NCBI GenBank assembly: GCA_963974645.1
Contig: CAXBEA010000020.1
Coordinates: 1 to 44,921, forward strand
Direction of reading: 5' to 3'
DNA from: Motiliproteus sp963974645
Lineage (GTDB): Bacteria; Pseudomonadota; Gammaproteobacteria; Pseudomonadales; Balneatricaceae
Length of the DNA: 44,921 nucleotides
The position numbers and the translations under genes are program-made. This document shows positions 16,018 to 24,828 of this stretch, in pieces; the stretch's first letter is position 1; each line of letters begins with the position of its first letter. The notes under the pieces are model-generated. The model was not told the origin of the DNA, ran no database searches, and worked only from the letters and a program-made list of their open reading frames with translations.

Positions 16018-17025
16018 TCAGAACCCCATAGCCACCATCTTCAACGCCAGGTCAACGGTACGGTTGGCATAGCCCATCTCATTATCGTACCAGGCGTATA
16101 CTTTTACCGAGGTGCCGTTAACGATCATCGTGGAGAGTGCATCGATGATGCTTGAACGGGGGTCGCTACGATAGTCGATCGAAACCAACGGACGCTCTTC
16201 ATAGCCTAAAATACCCTTTAGCTCGCCCTCAGCCGCTGTTTTAAACAGCTGATTAACCTCTTCTGCAGTCGTTTCGCGCTGCAACTCAAATTGACAATCG
16301 GTGAGCGAGGCATTCGCTAGCGGCACCCGGATCGCATGGCCGTTGAGACGCCCCTCTAGCTCGGGATAAATAGCAATAATCGCAGATGCGGAACCGGTCG
16401 TGGTCGGAATTAGCGACATACTGCTCGCCCGCGCTCGGCGTAGATCTTTATGCGGCGCATCCAGAATCACCTGGGTGTTGGTCACATCATGGATGGTCGT
16501 AAACGCACCATGATGGATACCAATACTCTCGTGTAAAACCTTCACCACAGGGGCCAGACAGTTAGTGGTACAGGAGGCGGCGGTCACAATGAAATGCTTC
16601 GCAGGATCGTAGAGTTTATCATTGACCCCCATGACCACATTGAGGATCCCCGGCTCCTTGACCGGCTGAGTCACCAGTACCCGTTTTACCCCCTGCTCCA
16701 AATATTTCTGCAGCAATTGACTCTGCTTATGTGCGCCGCTCGCCTCTATCACCAGATCACAACCCGACCAATCCCCCTCATCAATAGTGCGATCCTGGGT
16801 ATAGGCAACCGACTTTCCGCCGACCAACAATCCATGCTGATCAGAACTCAGACCAATACCCCAATGACCATGCACCGAATCAAATTCAAGCAGATGCGCC
16901 ATCGTGGCTGCATCCCCACCCGGATCATTAACCTTGACGAACTCTAACTCGGACTGCTTCCATCCATTTCGGAATACCAGTCGACCCATCCGGCCAAAGC
17001 CATTAATACCTACTTTGATTGACAT
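16018..17025 (-). CDS. Glyceraldehyde-3-phosphate dehydrogenase, ArsJ-associated type
   Basis: A 335-aa GAPDH with GINGFGRMGR, NAD-binding Asp34, catalytic Cys152 (SCTTNC) and His179. Several segments follow the subgroup annotated as ArsJ-associated GAPDH rather than glycolytic GapA: GGDAATMAHLLEFDSVHGHW, TTIHDVTNTQ, LRRARASSMSLIP and YEERPLVSIDYRSDPRSS. That subgroup makes 1-arseno-3-phosphoglycerate for export by ArsJ. No arsJ or arsR lies within the sequence shown on either side, so an arsenate role is only inferred; carbon metabolism is the alternative. The usual NEWGY near the C-terminus reads NEMGY. The ATG has AGAGGA 9 nt upstream. Confidence 0.85.
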   Translation of the reverse strand: MSIKVGINGFGRMGRLVFRNGWKQSELEFVKVNDPGGDAATMAHLLEFDSVHGHWGIGLSSDQHGLLVGGKSVAYTQDRTIDEGDWSGCDLVIEASGAHKQSQLLQKYLEQGVKRVLVTQPVKEPGILNVVMGVNDKLYDPAKHFIVTAASCTTNCLAPVVKVLHESIGIHHGAFTTIHDVTNTQVILDAPHKDLRRARASSMSLIPTTTGSASAIIAIYPELEGRLNGHAIRVPLANASLTDCQFELQRETTAEEVNQLFKTAAEGELKGILGYEERPLVSIDYRSDPRSSIIDALSTMIVNGTSVKVYAWYDNEMGYANRTVDLALKMVAMGF

Positions 17026-17427
17026 GCAGCAGATTCCTCTAATTAGCTAGATTCAACGAAACTATCCGTGGTTATACCTAAATTTCAACTCGGGCCACAG
17101 CATAATTCATTTTTTTCCCTCGATGCCATCTTTCAGTCATCGCCTAGGATCATCTAGAAAAAATAGCGAACCCTGCAATTAGATAAAAATCAACTCAAGT
17201 ATCCGGATGCAAGACCGATAGAACTCTTAGGTTTTATTAATTTAGATACGGGCCTATGAAGATAATCTTAGGTGCTCGCTATCAGGTCCAGACCAGCAAA
17301 GGGAGGGAATTATGCTTAGCCACTACGAAGATCAAGATGATGAGAAGTTCTGCGTGCTCTCAAATAATTAATCCGCTATTAACGAAAAGCATAAATCAAA
17401 CAGCAGATCATTCGCTGGATATAAATA
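17026..17427. other. Gap between the GAPDH gene and the dcd operon terminator
   Basis: About 400 AT-rich nucleotides. It should hold the GAPDH promoter on the minus strand. A 61-codon open frame on the plus strand (17256-17441) has no Shine-Dalgarno, resembles nothing recognised, and ends inside the terminator stem, so it is not called as a gene. Confidence 0.4.
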
Positions 17428-17465
17428 AAAAACGGTACTGAATCTGTAAATTCAGTACCGTTTTT
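17428..17465 (-). terminator. Strong bidirectional intrinsic terminator
   Basis: A perfect 16-bp stem, with arms at 17428-17443 and 17450-17465 built on CGGTACTGAAT and its complement, encloses a 6-nt loop, with A- and T-runs at the two ends. It lies 40 nt beyond the last gene of the minus-strand dcd operon and can work in both directions. Confidence 0.92.
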
Positions 17466-17505
17466 CCTGCTCAGAATAATTCACGAAAATAATGAAAGAG
17501 CCAAA

Positions 17506-18150
17506 TTAGTGCAGGGTTACGCCAATTAACCGTACCTGTTTACGAAACCGATCGAAGCTATCGCGCAGCGCGGCCAAGGGCAACAAGCTGAAATCTATCG
17601 GATCTACCGGCTTGTCGTACCAACTCAGGGTCGCCACCCGCGTCATCAGATCAAACTCGCCCAGCAATGCATCCAGGTAGATCATCACCGCCTCGACCGC
17701 CGGATTACCGTCCATATCATCGAGACCATCAAGAAACACCGACAGGTGGTATTCGCCGCCTTCCAAACGCTGACTAAACCAGAACTGATCCAGCGAATAC
17801 TCGTCATCACCGACACGGATTAACTCCGGCATCGGGTTGATCCGGCCATTGAATGCGATCACCTGAAGCCCATCAATACTAGGGGCTGCATCGACCAGAC
17901 TTAACACGGCAGCGATAGACTGGGTATAACCATCGCAGCCAATCACCATTTCAATACGATCGTGCTGTTCATTACGCTCAAAATGGAAGGTCAGGTTGTC
18001 ATCAATGCCTTTTAACTGGTGCTCGTATTGGCTCAACAACCCATGCGCAGACTGCTCGTCGGTTTCCTCCAACAAGCCATCGATGGTGCTAACCACTTCA
18101 GACCAGAAAGCCGTTATTTTTTCCAAGTTAGGAATCACAAAACTAGTCAT
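17506..18150 (-). CDS. Unrecognised acidic protein translationally coupled to dcd
   Basis: I do not recognise this 214-aa protein. It is soluble, acidic and rich in Asp/Glu, Leu and Phe, with no signal peptide or membrane segment. The N-terminal ~60 residues are probably helical, followed by alternating strand-like segments (LTFHFERN, RIEMVIGCDG) and a conserved-looking end (FDLMTRVATLSWYDKPVDP). Its ATG overlaps the dcd stop in an ATGA arrangement, so the two are very likely cotranscribed and coupled. A strong terminator follows. The coupling is the only clue to function. A regulatory or repair-type partner of nucleotide metabolism is possible but unproven. Confidence 0.8.
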   Translation of the reverse strand: MTSFVIPNLEKITAFWSEVVSTIDGLLEETDEQSAHGLLSQYEHQLKGIDDNLTFHFERNEQHDRIEMVIGCDGYTQSIAAVLSLVDAAPSIDGLQVIAFNGRINPMPELIRVGDDEYSLDQFWFSQRLEGGEYHLSVFLDGLDDMDGNPAVEAVMIYLDALLGEFDLMTRVATLSWYDKPVDPIDFSLLPLAALRDSFDRFRKQVRLIGVTLH

Positions 18151-18713
18151 GTACGAGGTACAACAACGCCGGTTTGACCCATGTATTTCCCATTACGATC
18201 TTTGTAGGATGTTTCACAAACCTCTTCCGCACCCAGAAACAACATCTGGGCTACGCCTTCATTGGCGTAAATTCTTGCCGGCAGTGGCGTTGTATTCGAA
18301 AACTCAAGTGTGACGTGTCCTTCCCACTCAGGCTCCAGCGGGGTGACATTGACAATAATGCCACAGCGAGCATAGGTGCTCTTACCCAGACAGATGGTCA
18401 ATACATCACGGGGAATTTTGAAATACTCCACCGTCCGCGCCAATGCAAAGGAGTTAGGCGGAATAATGCAGACATCAGCGACTACATCAACAAAACTCTG
18501 ATGGTCAAAATCTTTGGGATCAACGATCGACGAGTTGATGTTGGTGAAAATCTTGAACTCGTTAGAGCAACGGACATCGTATCCATAGCTGGAGGTTCCG
18601 TAAGAAACGATACGCTCATCGCCTTTGGTACGAACCTGACCCGGCTCGAACGGAGTGATCATTCCCTGTTCCAGCGCCGCTTTGCGAATCCATCTGTCTG
18701 ACTTGATACCCAT
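18147..18713 (-). CDS. dcd: Dcd dCTP deaminase
   Basis: Deaminates dCTP to dUTP, the main route to dTTP precursors in many gammaproteobacteria. The product is 188 aa from the ATG at 18713, the family length. Motifs include SYGTSSYGYDVRC, CIIPPNSFALARTVEYF, GKSTYARCGI, TPLEPEWEGHVTLEFSN and NEGVAQMLF. The frame continues 28 codons upstream, but that extension is Arg-rich and unlike the family, while the ATG at 18713 gives the standard GIKSDRWIR start. It is followed by an overlapping unknown gene and preceded, 172 nt away, by mrp on the same strand. Confidence 0.96.
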   Translation of the reverse strand: MGIKSDRWIRKAALEQGMITPFEPGQVRTKGDERIVSYGTSSYGYDVRCSNEFKIFTNINSSIVDPKDFDHQSFVDVVADVCIIPPNSFALARTVEYFKIPRDVLTICLGKSTYARCGIIVNVTPLEPEWEGHVTLEFSNTTPLPARIYANEGVAQMLFLGAEEVCETSYKDRNGKYMGQTGVVVPRT

Positions 18714-18885
18714 AGTTCTCTTTAAAATCCCAGTTTGTCTAATTTTCGTACGGATAAACCGCCGTATAATACCCGTAATACAACAAAAATACCGCACTTA
18801 ATCCCGCAGCCAATAGCGTGCTTAAAAGCGGACTAAACAAGGCTCTTGCTGATGAGAATAAGTGGCCGGTTCCGGCGCTTTCGGA

Positions 18886-19980
18886 TCAATCGTTTTGCAC
18901 CACTATCTCAGGAAACAGATTGGCATAGTTTTTAGCACGAGCAGCGAGCGAGGCTGCAAGTTTCAGCGCGATATCGCGATAAAGCGCTGCTTCTTCAGAA
19001 TCAGGTTCGCTGACCAGTGTTGGACAACCCGCGTCGGCCTGCTGCCGAATGGAGAGCTTTAATGGCAGCCGACCCAACAGATCAACCTGATATTTCGCCG
19101 CAATCTGCTCTCCACCACCCTCACCGAATATCGGTTCGCTATGGCCACACTGACTGCAGATATGCAGACTCATATTCTCGACGACACCCAAGACAGGCAC
19201 ATCGACTTTTCGGAACATCTCGATCCCTTTCTTGGCGTCCAACAAGGCAATATCCTGCGGAGTGGTGACGATCACAGCACCGGTCAAAGGCGCCTTTTGC
19301 GACAATGTCAGCTGAATATCACCTGTACCCGGTGGCATATCAACGAACAGATAATCCAGGTCGTCCCACAGGGTTTGCGTCAGCAACTGCTGCAGCGCAC
19401 CGCTTGCCATAGGCCCGCGCCACACCATCGGCTGGTCATCATCAACCAGCAAGCTCATCGACATCACTTGAATCCCATGAGCAATCACGGGGTGCATCGC
19501 ATTGTCTGCCGGCTGGGGTTTAACGCCGGGAGCTATGCCCAGGATCAGTCCCTGACTAGGGCCATAAATATCGGCATCGAGAACCCCTACTCGAGCGCCC
19601 TCTGCAGCCAGCGCCAATGCAAGGTTGACGGTAGTCGTCGACTTACCGACCCCTCCCTTACCCGAGGCCACCGCGATAATATTGCGAACAGCATCAAGAC
19701 TCTTCAGGTTTTTCTGTGCTTTGTGGGCCACGACCGCACTGGCCAGCTCTAGCTCCAACGCCTCAACACCCACAACAGCCAGTACCAAGTCCCGCAACTG
19801 GGACACCATCGTGGCGCTAATCGTCTTCAGCGGATAGCCCAGCTCAATCTCCAACAGACAGCTAGAGCCTTCAATCTGGATCGACTTGATCGCTCGAGCT
19901 TGCTTGAGACTCTGGTGACTATAGGGCGGGACATAATCAGCGATAGCCGCTTCAACCAGCGACTTCAGATTTGTATTCAT
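18886..19980 (-). CDS. apbC: Mrp/ApbC iron-sulfur cluster carrier P-loop protein
   Basis: A cytosolic ATPase of the Mrp/NBP35 family that binds and transfers Fe-S clusters. The product is 364 aa: an N-terminal DUF59/MIP18-like domain (about 1-90) and a C-terminal ATPase with the deviant Walker A GKGGVGKST (107-115), LDADIYGPSQ, VDMPPGTGD, and a CSQC motif near residue 280 for the bridging cluster. The ATG at 19980 is chosen because GAGGAA stands 6 nt upstream; the 13-codon upstream extension lacks homology. An mrp-dcd order, often with metG nearby, recurs in gammaproteobacteria; metG begins about 2.8 kb away, divergently. Confidence 0.95.
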   Translation of the reverse strand: MNTNLKSLVEAAIADYVPPYSHQSLKQARAIKSIQIEGSSCLLEIELGYPLKTISATMVSQLRDLVLAVVGVEALELELASAVVAHKAQKNLKSLDAVRNIIAVASGKGGVGKSTTTVNLALALAAEGARVGVLDADIYGPSQGLILGIAPGVKPQPADNAMHPVIAHGIQVMSMSLLVDDDQPMVWRGPMASGALQQLLTQTLWDDLDYLFVDMPPGTGDIQLTLSQKAPLTGAVIVTTPQDIALLDAKKGIEMFRKVDVPVLGVVENMSLHICSQCGHSEPIFGEGGGEQIAAKYQVDLLGRLPLKLSIRQQADAGCPTLVSEPDSEEAALYRDIALKLAASLAARAKNYANLFPEIVVQND

Positions 19981-20072
19981 CAATTTCCTCACAAACCGGC
20001 CGGAACCGGAATAAACCAACTAAAAAAGTCAACTATATCTCAGCATTTCAATAGCGTCACGGATTAATCTAG

Positions 20073-21161
20073 TTAGCGCCTAACCAGCAATACCGCCGAC
20101 TCTTTATGCTGGGTGTAAGGAAACTGATCGAACAGCGCCATTCGCTGAATACTGTGAGTCTGAATCAGAGCATCAAGATCGCGCTCAAGGGTGTCTGGGT
20201 TACAGGAGATATAGAGAATACATCGATAGTTTTGTACCAGTGCCCGAGTCCCCTCATCCAATCCTGAACGTGGCGGATCGACCAATACCGTAGAGAAGTT
20301 ATAGCTGTCCAGGTCGATCTCTCGCAAGCGCCGAAAGGGCCGCACTTTATGCATCGCCTCGGTAAACTCCTCGCTGGAAAGACGCGCAATGCTGACGTTA
20401 TCGATGCCATTAAGCTGCAGATTATACTGTGCTGAATTTACCGAAACCTTGGCGATTTCGGTCGCCAATACTCGATCAAACTGATCGCTTAGCGCCAAGG
20501 TAAAGTTGCCATTACCACAGTACAGCTCCAGCAGGTCCCCACCGCAGTTGCGGGTCGCACCCCTCGCCCAGCCAAGCATCTTTTGATTGATCACGGCATT
20601 GGGCTGAGTAAAACTATTCTCGACCTGCTGGTAGCTCAATTTCCTGCCATCGATGCTCAGCGTTTCCAGCACCCAATCGCGCCCCAGCACCAGCTTTTGT
20701 TTGCGGCTGCGGCCTATCAGATGAATCCCCAGATCGGTTTGCAGTGGCGTTGCAGCATCCAGCCAATCCTGCTGTAACGGACGGTGGTAGAGCAGTGTCA
20801 CCAGCAACTCACCACTCAGCGTGCTCAGGAAGTCGATCTGAAACAGCCGCCGAGATAACTCGGGTACCGCTTTGATCCGTTCGAGCAGCTCAAACATCAC
20901 CTTCTGGATTGGCTCTGATACCATCGGGCAGTTATCGATGCGAATCGGCGTATGCTTATCACCCTGGGCAAACATCGCATAAAATAGGTCGTCGCCCTGA
21001 TGCCACATTCTAAATTCAGCGCGCTGGCGATACTGTTGGAGTGGCGATGCGAAGACCTCCAATTCAGGCGGGGCAAAGCGGGAAAACTGGCTTTTCAGCG
21101 CGTCGGCTTTCTCAGCTAACAGGAGTGTATATTGCTCTAGAGTAACTGCATCTATATTCAT
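20073..21161 (-). CDS. trmA: TrmA tRNA (uracil-54-C5)-methyltransferase
   Basis: Methylates U54 in the T-loop of tRNAs to give m5U, using SAM. At 362 aa it matches TrmA (366 aa in E. coli) rather than the larger RlmC/RlmD enzymes, and it lacks their N-terminal TRAM and cysteine cluster. Visible motifs are YRQRAEFRMWH, LELYCGNGNFTLAL (SAM binding), LVDPPRSGLD and the nucleophilic Cys in ISCNPDTL. The ATG at 21161 begins MNIDAV; an in-frame TTG seven codons upstream is less likely. Confidence 0.95.
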   Translation of the reverse strand: MNIDAVTLEQYTLLLAEKADALKSQFSRFAPPELEVFASPLQQYRQRAEFRMWHQGDDLFYAMFAQGDKHTPIRIDNCPMVSEPIQKVMFELLERIKAVPELSRRLFQIDFLSTLSGELLVTLLYHRPLQQDWLDAATPLQTDLGIHLIGRSRKQKLVLGRDWVLETLSIDGRKLSYQQVENSFTQPNAVINQKMLGWARGATRNCGGDLLELYCGNGNFTLALSDQFDRVLATEIAKVSVNSAQYNLQLNGIDNVSIARLSSEEFTEAMHKVRPFRRLREIDLDSYNFSTVLVDPPRSGLDEGTRALVQNYRCILYISCNPDTLERDLDALIQTHSIQRMALFDQFPYTQHKESAVLLVRR

Positions 21162-21261
21162 GTAACAAAACCGGACAGGCAAAAACCGGCATTCTACCAG
21201 CCACTGAGTAAGGATTGTTGGTAAATTAGAGCAGGCTATAATTAATCTGACACTTAACCAA

Positions 21262-22530
21262 TTAGAAGTCGTCTTGATCGCCGGTGGCTAGCTGAGCTTG
21301 CGCCAACACTCGCCAAGTATCTAGCCTCGAGCGCAGCCCCAGTTTTTCAAGGTAGACCAGATCAATAGCGCCACCCGGATAAGGCGCCCCGCCGTTTTCA
21401 TACTCGTGCAGCAACGCATCCGCGACATGAACCGCTGTCAACGGACTCCAGATAACCGATCCTATCTCACTGGGGTTTTGATGCATCAACACCGCTTCGA
21501 CGATGACCGGAGGAATCTTCCATAAACCCAGGATATAGGCCCCCGCTTCGGCATGGGTCACATCAAACAACACCCTTTCCACATCCGCTAACGCACGATT
21601 CTTCCGGTGGCAATAATCCACAGCTTTGTTATATTTTACAAAACCGTTCGCAGCCAGCACCAACATCCCAAAGCTGTGCAACAAGCCTCCAACGAAGGCT
21701 TGATCGGCATGCTCGCGACTTTCGCCCTCCTCCAGCATAATCGAGCGCGCTAGCTTACCCACCGCAACCGAATGCTCGCGTAACCGTTCAAGATTAAGAC
21801 CCGTACCACTTTTAGCGCCAGGAAAGGATTCAAACACATGCGTTGCCAACACCATGTCACGAATCTGCCTCACCCCCAATAGGCTAACCGCCTGCTCAAG
21901 ACTCGCGACACGTCGACGCAAGCCAAAAACTGCAGAGTTAACCAGTTGCAGCAGCTTGGCTGAGATCGCCATATCCTGTTCGATAATATGGGTAATCACC
22001 GCAGAGTCCGTCGTATCTTTTTCTAGAGCGCGGTTAAGCTTCTGATAAACGGTAGATGGGGAAGGGAGACGACCCACCCGACCGATTGCTTGCTTGACCC
22101 TATCGCTACTGATCATCGACTGGATTTGACAGCTATGGTCGATCGCCTCACGCAGGGAATCAAGATCACAAGGTTTATTGAGCAATTGATGGGCAAAATC
22201 GGACGCCTCAACAGAGGAGGTCATGCTGGCATAACCGGTCAGCACGATACGCGCCACGCCTGGTGCGACCTCAACAGCTTGCGCCATCAATTCCGCACCA
22301 TTCATACCGGGCATCTGCATATCGGTAACCAACACATCAAAAGGATGCTGACGCAACTGCTCTAAAGCATCGGCCCCTGAATTACAAAAGGTCACCTCCC
22401 AACGATCTCGCTGACTGCGGAATAAACGCCGATAGCCATCGAGGACATGGGGATCGTCATCAACAATCAATAGCCGTTTTTTTACTATGACAACCTTGGT
22501 GCTTTGCGGCTGAGACAAACTGTTCTCCAT
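21262..22530 (-). CDS. Response regulator with receiver and HDOD domains
   Basis: A 422-aa cytosolic two-domain signalling protein. The receiver domain (about 18-140) has the acidic pocket DDD (24-26), phospho-acceptor Asp70 (TDMQMPGMNG), Thr98 and Lys119, so phosphorylation is plausible. The HDOD domain (about 155-350) has IIEQDMAISAKLLQLVNSAVFG and LLGVRQIRDMVLATHVFESF. The site that often reads H-D-I-G reads LLHSFG here, so metal-dependent phosphohydrolase activity is not expected, as is usual for HDOD. The C-terminus extends past the domain with WSPLTAVHVADALLHEY. No histidine kinase is adjacent. It is divergent from metG. Confidence 0.9.
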   Translation of the reverse strand: MENSLSQPQSTKVVIVKKRLLIVDDDPHVLDGYRRLFRSQRDRWEVTFCNSGADALEQLRQHPFDVLVTDMQMPGMNGAELMAQAVEVAPGVARIVLTGYASMTSSVEASDFAHQLLNKPCDLDSLREAIDHSCQIQSMISSDRVKQAIGRVGRLPSPSTVYQKLNRALEKDTTDSAVITHIIEQDMAISAKLLQLVNSAVFGLRRRVASLEQAVSLLGVRQIRDMVLATHVFESFPGAKSGTGLNLERLREHSVAVGKLARSIMLEEGESREHADQAFVGGLLHSFGMLVLAANGFVKYNKAVDYCHRKNRALADVERVLFDVTHAEAGAYILGLWKIPPVIVEAVLMHQNPSEIGSVIWSPLTAVHVADALLHEYENGGAPYPGGAIDLVYLEKLGLRSRLDTWRVLAQAQLATGDQDDF

Positions 22531-22634
22531 TAAACGGTCGAAGCCGGTAGAATCAGAGGCATTATTGACCCACCTGCGACGGTAACGAGCACAGGTAGAT
22601 TAAGCCTGTAGAGCCTACCGCAACAGATGCCGGT

Positions 22635-22662
22635 TTGTAACTAACGACGAACAGTATACAAT
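22635..22662 (+). promoter_or_regulatory. Predicted metG promoter
   Basis: TTGTAA (22635-22640) and TACAAT (22657-22662) are spaced by 16 nt, about 90 nt before the metG ATG. The -10 is close to consensus. Confidence 0.4.
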
Positions 22663-22752
22663 TCGCCGACCGGATTGGGAGCGCTACCGCTCTGTATAAA
22701 AACGCGCCCAAGACTCTCCAGTTTGAGCTATCGTCACGGAACACCAAGCATT

Positions 22753-24807
22753 ATGTCGACTTCACCTCGTAAAATCCTTGTCACCAGCGCCCTTCCCTAC
22801 GCCAACGGCTCTATCCATCTGGGCCACCTGCTGGAATATATTCAAACCGATATCTGGGTCCGTTTTCAGAAGAGTCGCGGTGAACACTGTACCTATGTCT
22901 GTGCCGATGATGCGCACGGCACTGCAATCATGCTCAAAGCAGAGCAGCAGGGCATCTCTCCCGAGGAGCTGATTGCTCAGGTGAGCGCTGAACACCAAAC
23001 CGATTTTGCCGATTTTTTTGTTAGCTTCGATAACTACCACTCCACCCACTCTGACGAGAACCTCGAACTCTCCAGTTTGATCTACAATCGCTGCAAAGAG
23101 GCGGGCCATATCGCCAGCCGAACCATCACCCAGGCTTACGACCCAGAGAAACAACTGTTCCTAGCCGATCGTTTTATCAAGGGCACCTGCCCTAAGTGCA
23201 AAGCTGACGACCAGTACGGGGACAACTGCGAAGCCTGCGGAGCAACTTACAGCCCATCAGAACTGATCAATCCACGCTCCGCCATTTCAGGGGCGACTCC
23301 GGTCGATAAAGACTCGGTCCATTTTTTCTTCAAGCTCCCCGATTTTACCGCGATGCTGCAGCAGTGGACCCGAAGTGGCACGCTGCAGGAGGAGATCGCC
23401 AACAAGCTAGCGGAATGGCTGGATAGCGGACTACAGGAGTGGGATATCAGCCGGGACGCACCCTACTTTGGCTTCGAGATCCCTGGAGAGCCAGGCAAAT
23501 ATTTCTACGTCTGGCTAGATGCACCTATCGGCTACATGGCCAGCTTCAAAAACCTCTGCGACAGAACCCCCGGACTGGAGTTTGACGACTACTGGCGATC
23601 GGATTCACGCGCCGAGCTTTACCACTTTATCGGCAAAGATATCATCAACTTTCACGCCCTATTCTGGCCTGCAATGCTTAGCTGCTCGGGCTTCCGCACC
23701 CCCTCTGCGGTGCATGCCCATGGCTTTCTGACCGTCAACGGTAAAAAAATGTCTAAGTCGCGAGGCACTTTTATTAAGGCCCGCACCTACCTCGACCATC
23801 TTGACCCTGAATACCTGCGTTATTACTTTGCCGCAAAGCTCAACAACCGAGTGGAGGATCTGGATCTTAACCTGGATGACTTCATCCTCCGTGTAAATTC
23901 AGACCTGATCGGCAAAGTCGTCAACATCGCGAGCCGCAGCGCAGGCTTTATCACCAAGAGATACGACGGCTACCTGTCCGACACCTGTAGCGAACCCGAA
24001 CTGATAAAGCAGTTTGTCGTCGCTGGCGCTGATATTGCCACCCTCTACGAGAATCGAGAATTCGGCAAGGCGATCAAGATGATCATGAATCTGGCCGATC
24101 AGGCTAATGAATATATCCATCATCAAGAACCCTGGGCGCTGGCCAAGCAAGAAGGCCAAGGGCAACGTGTCCAAGACGTCTGCTCGGTGGGGATCAATCT
24201 GTTCCGGATCCTGATGATCTATCTCAAGCCGGTATTGCCTCAGATGTGCGCCAAGGCTGAACACTTCCTCGATAACGATCTGAACTGGAATGCACTAGAG
24301 CAAACCTTGCTAGGCCATCAGATCAACCGCTTCAAACCGCTGATGACGCGGGTCGAACAGGAAAAAATTGATGCGATGACTGCGGCATCCAAAGAATTGG
24401 TTGCAAAAGAAACAGCAACAAACGAAACCACGCAGCCAGATAGCGTATCGGAGAGTCCACTGAGCAAAGAACCTATTGCGGAACAGATTGAGTTCGCTGA
24501 TTTCGCCAAGCTCGACCTGCGCATCGTCCGAATCGCCAAGGCCGAGCACGTTGAGGGAGCCAAGAAACTATTGCGCCTGACACTGGACCTGGGCGGCGAA
24601 TCACGCAATGTCTTCGCAGGCATCAAGTCAGCCTATTCACCCGAGGATCTAGAAGGCAAGCTCACCGTCATGGTTGCCAATCTGGCTCCGAGGCAGATGA
24701 AATTCGGCTTATCCGAAGGCATGGTTCTCGCCGCAGGTCCCGGTGGCAAAGAGCTCTGGATTTTAGAACCACATCAGGGTGCACAAGCTGGAATGCGTGT
24801 TTGCTGA
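22753..24807 (+). CDS. metG: MetG methionyl-tRNA synthetase
   Basis: Charges tRNA-Met, including initiator tRNA. The product is 684 aa from the ATG at 22753. HIGH is HLGH (22-25). The zinc knuckle is Cys146, Cys149, Cys159 and Cys162 (CPKC...CEAC). KMSKS is at 332-336. A variable Glu/Thr/Ser-rich linker (about 545-580) leads to a C-terminal EMAPII/Trbp111-like tRNA-binding domain (FADFAKLDLRIVRI onward) that supports dimerisation. The frame is open 26 codons upstream, but the MSTSPRKILVTSALPYANG start is the conserved one. Confidence 0.97.
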   Translation: MSTSPRKILVTSALPYANGSIHLGHLLEYIQTDIWVRFQKSRGEHCTYVCADDAHGTAIMLKAEQQGISPEELIAQVSAEHQTDFADFFVSFDNYHSTHSDENLELSSLIYNRCKEAGHIASRTITQAYDPEKQLFLADRFIKGTCPKCKADDQYGDNCEACGATYSPSELINPRSAISGATPVDKDSVHFFFKLPDFTAMLQQWTRSGTLQEEIANKLAEWLDSGLQEWDISRDAPYFGFEIPGEPGKYFYVWLDAPIGYMASFKNLCDRTPGLEFDDYWRSDSRAELYHFIGKDIINFHALFWPAMLSCSGFRTPSAVHAHGFLTVNGKKMSKSRGTFIKARTYLDHLDPEYLRYYFAAKLNNRVEDLDLNLDDFILRVNSDLIGKVVNIASRSAGFITKRYDGYLSDTCSEPELIKQFVVAGADIATLYENREFGKAIKMIMNLADQANEYIHHQEPWALAKQEGQGQRVQDVCSVGINLFRILMIYLKPVLPQMCAKAEHFLDNDLNWNALEQTLLGHQINRFKPLMTRVEQEKIDAMTAASKELVAKETATNETTQPDSVSESPLSKEPIAEQIEFADFAKLDLRIVRIAKAEHVEGAKKLLRLTLDLGGESRNVFAGIKSAYSPEDLEGKLTVMVANLAPRQMKFGLSEGMVLAAGPGGKELWILEPHQGAQAGMRVC

Positions 24808-24828
24808 AGAAACTGGTGAGTGCAAGGC

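Noticed and set aside
17256..17441. 61-codon plus-strand frame in the GAPDH/dcd gap
   Set aside because: No Shine-Dalgarno, no recognisable family, and its stop codon lies inside the stem of a strong terminator.
18862..20002. Short GCCGG-TT-CCGGC elements on both sides of mrp, with similar ones before dnaQ, trmA and the receiver-HDOD gene
   Set aside because: They are short, vary in sequence, and fall just after likely -10 boxes, where GC-rich starts are common. Not enough for a repeat family.
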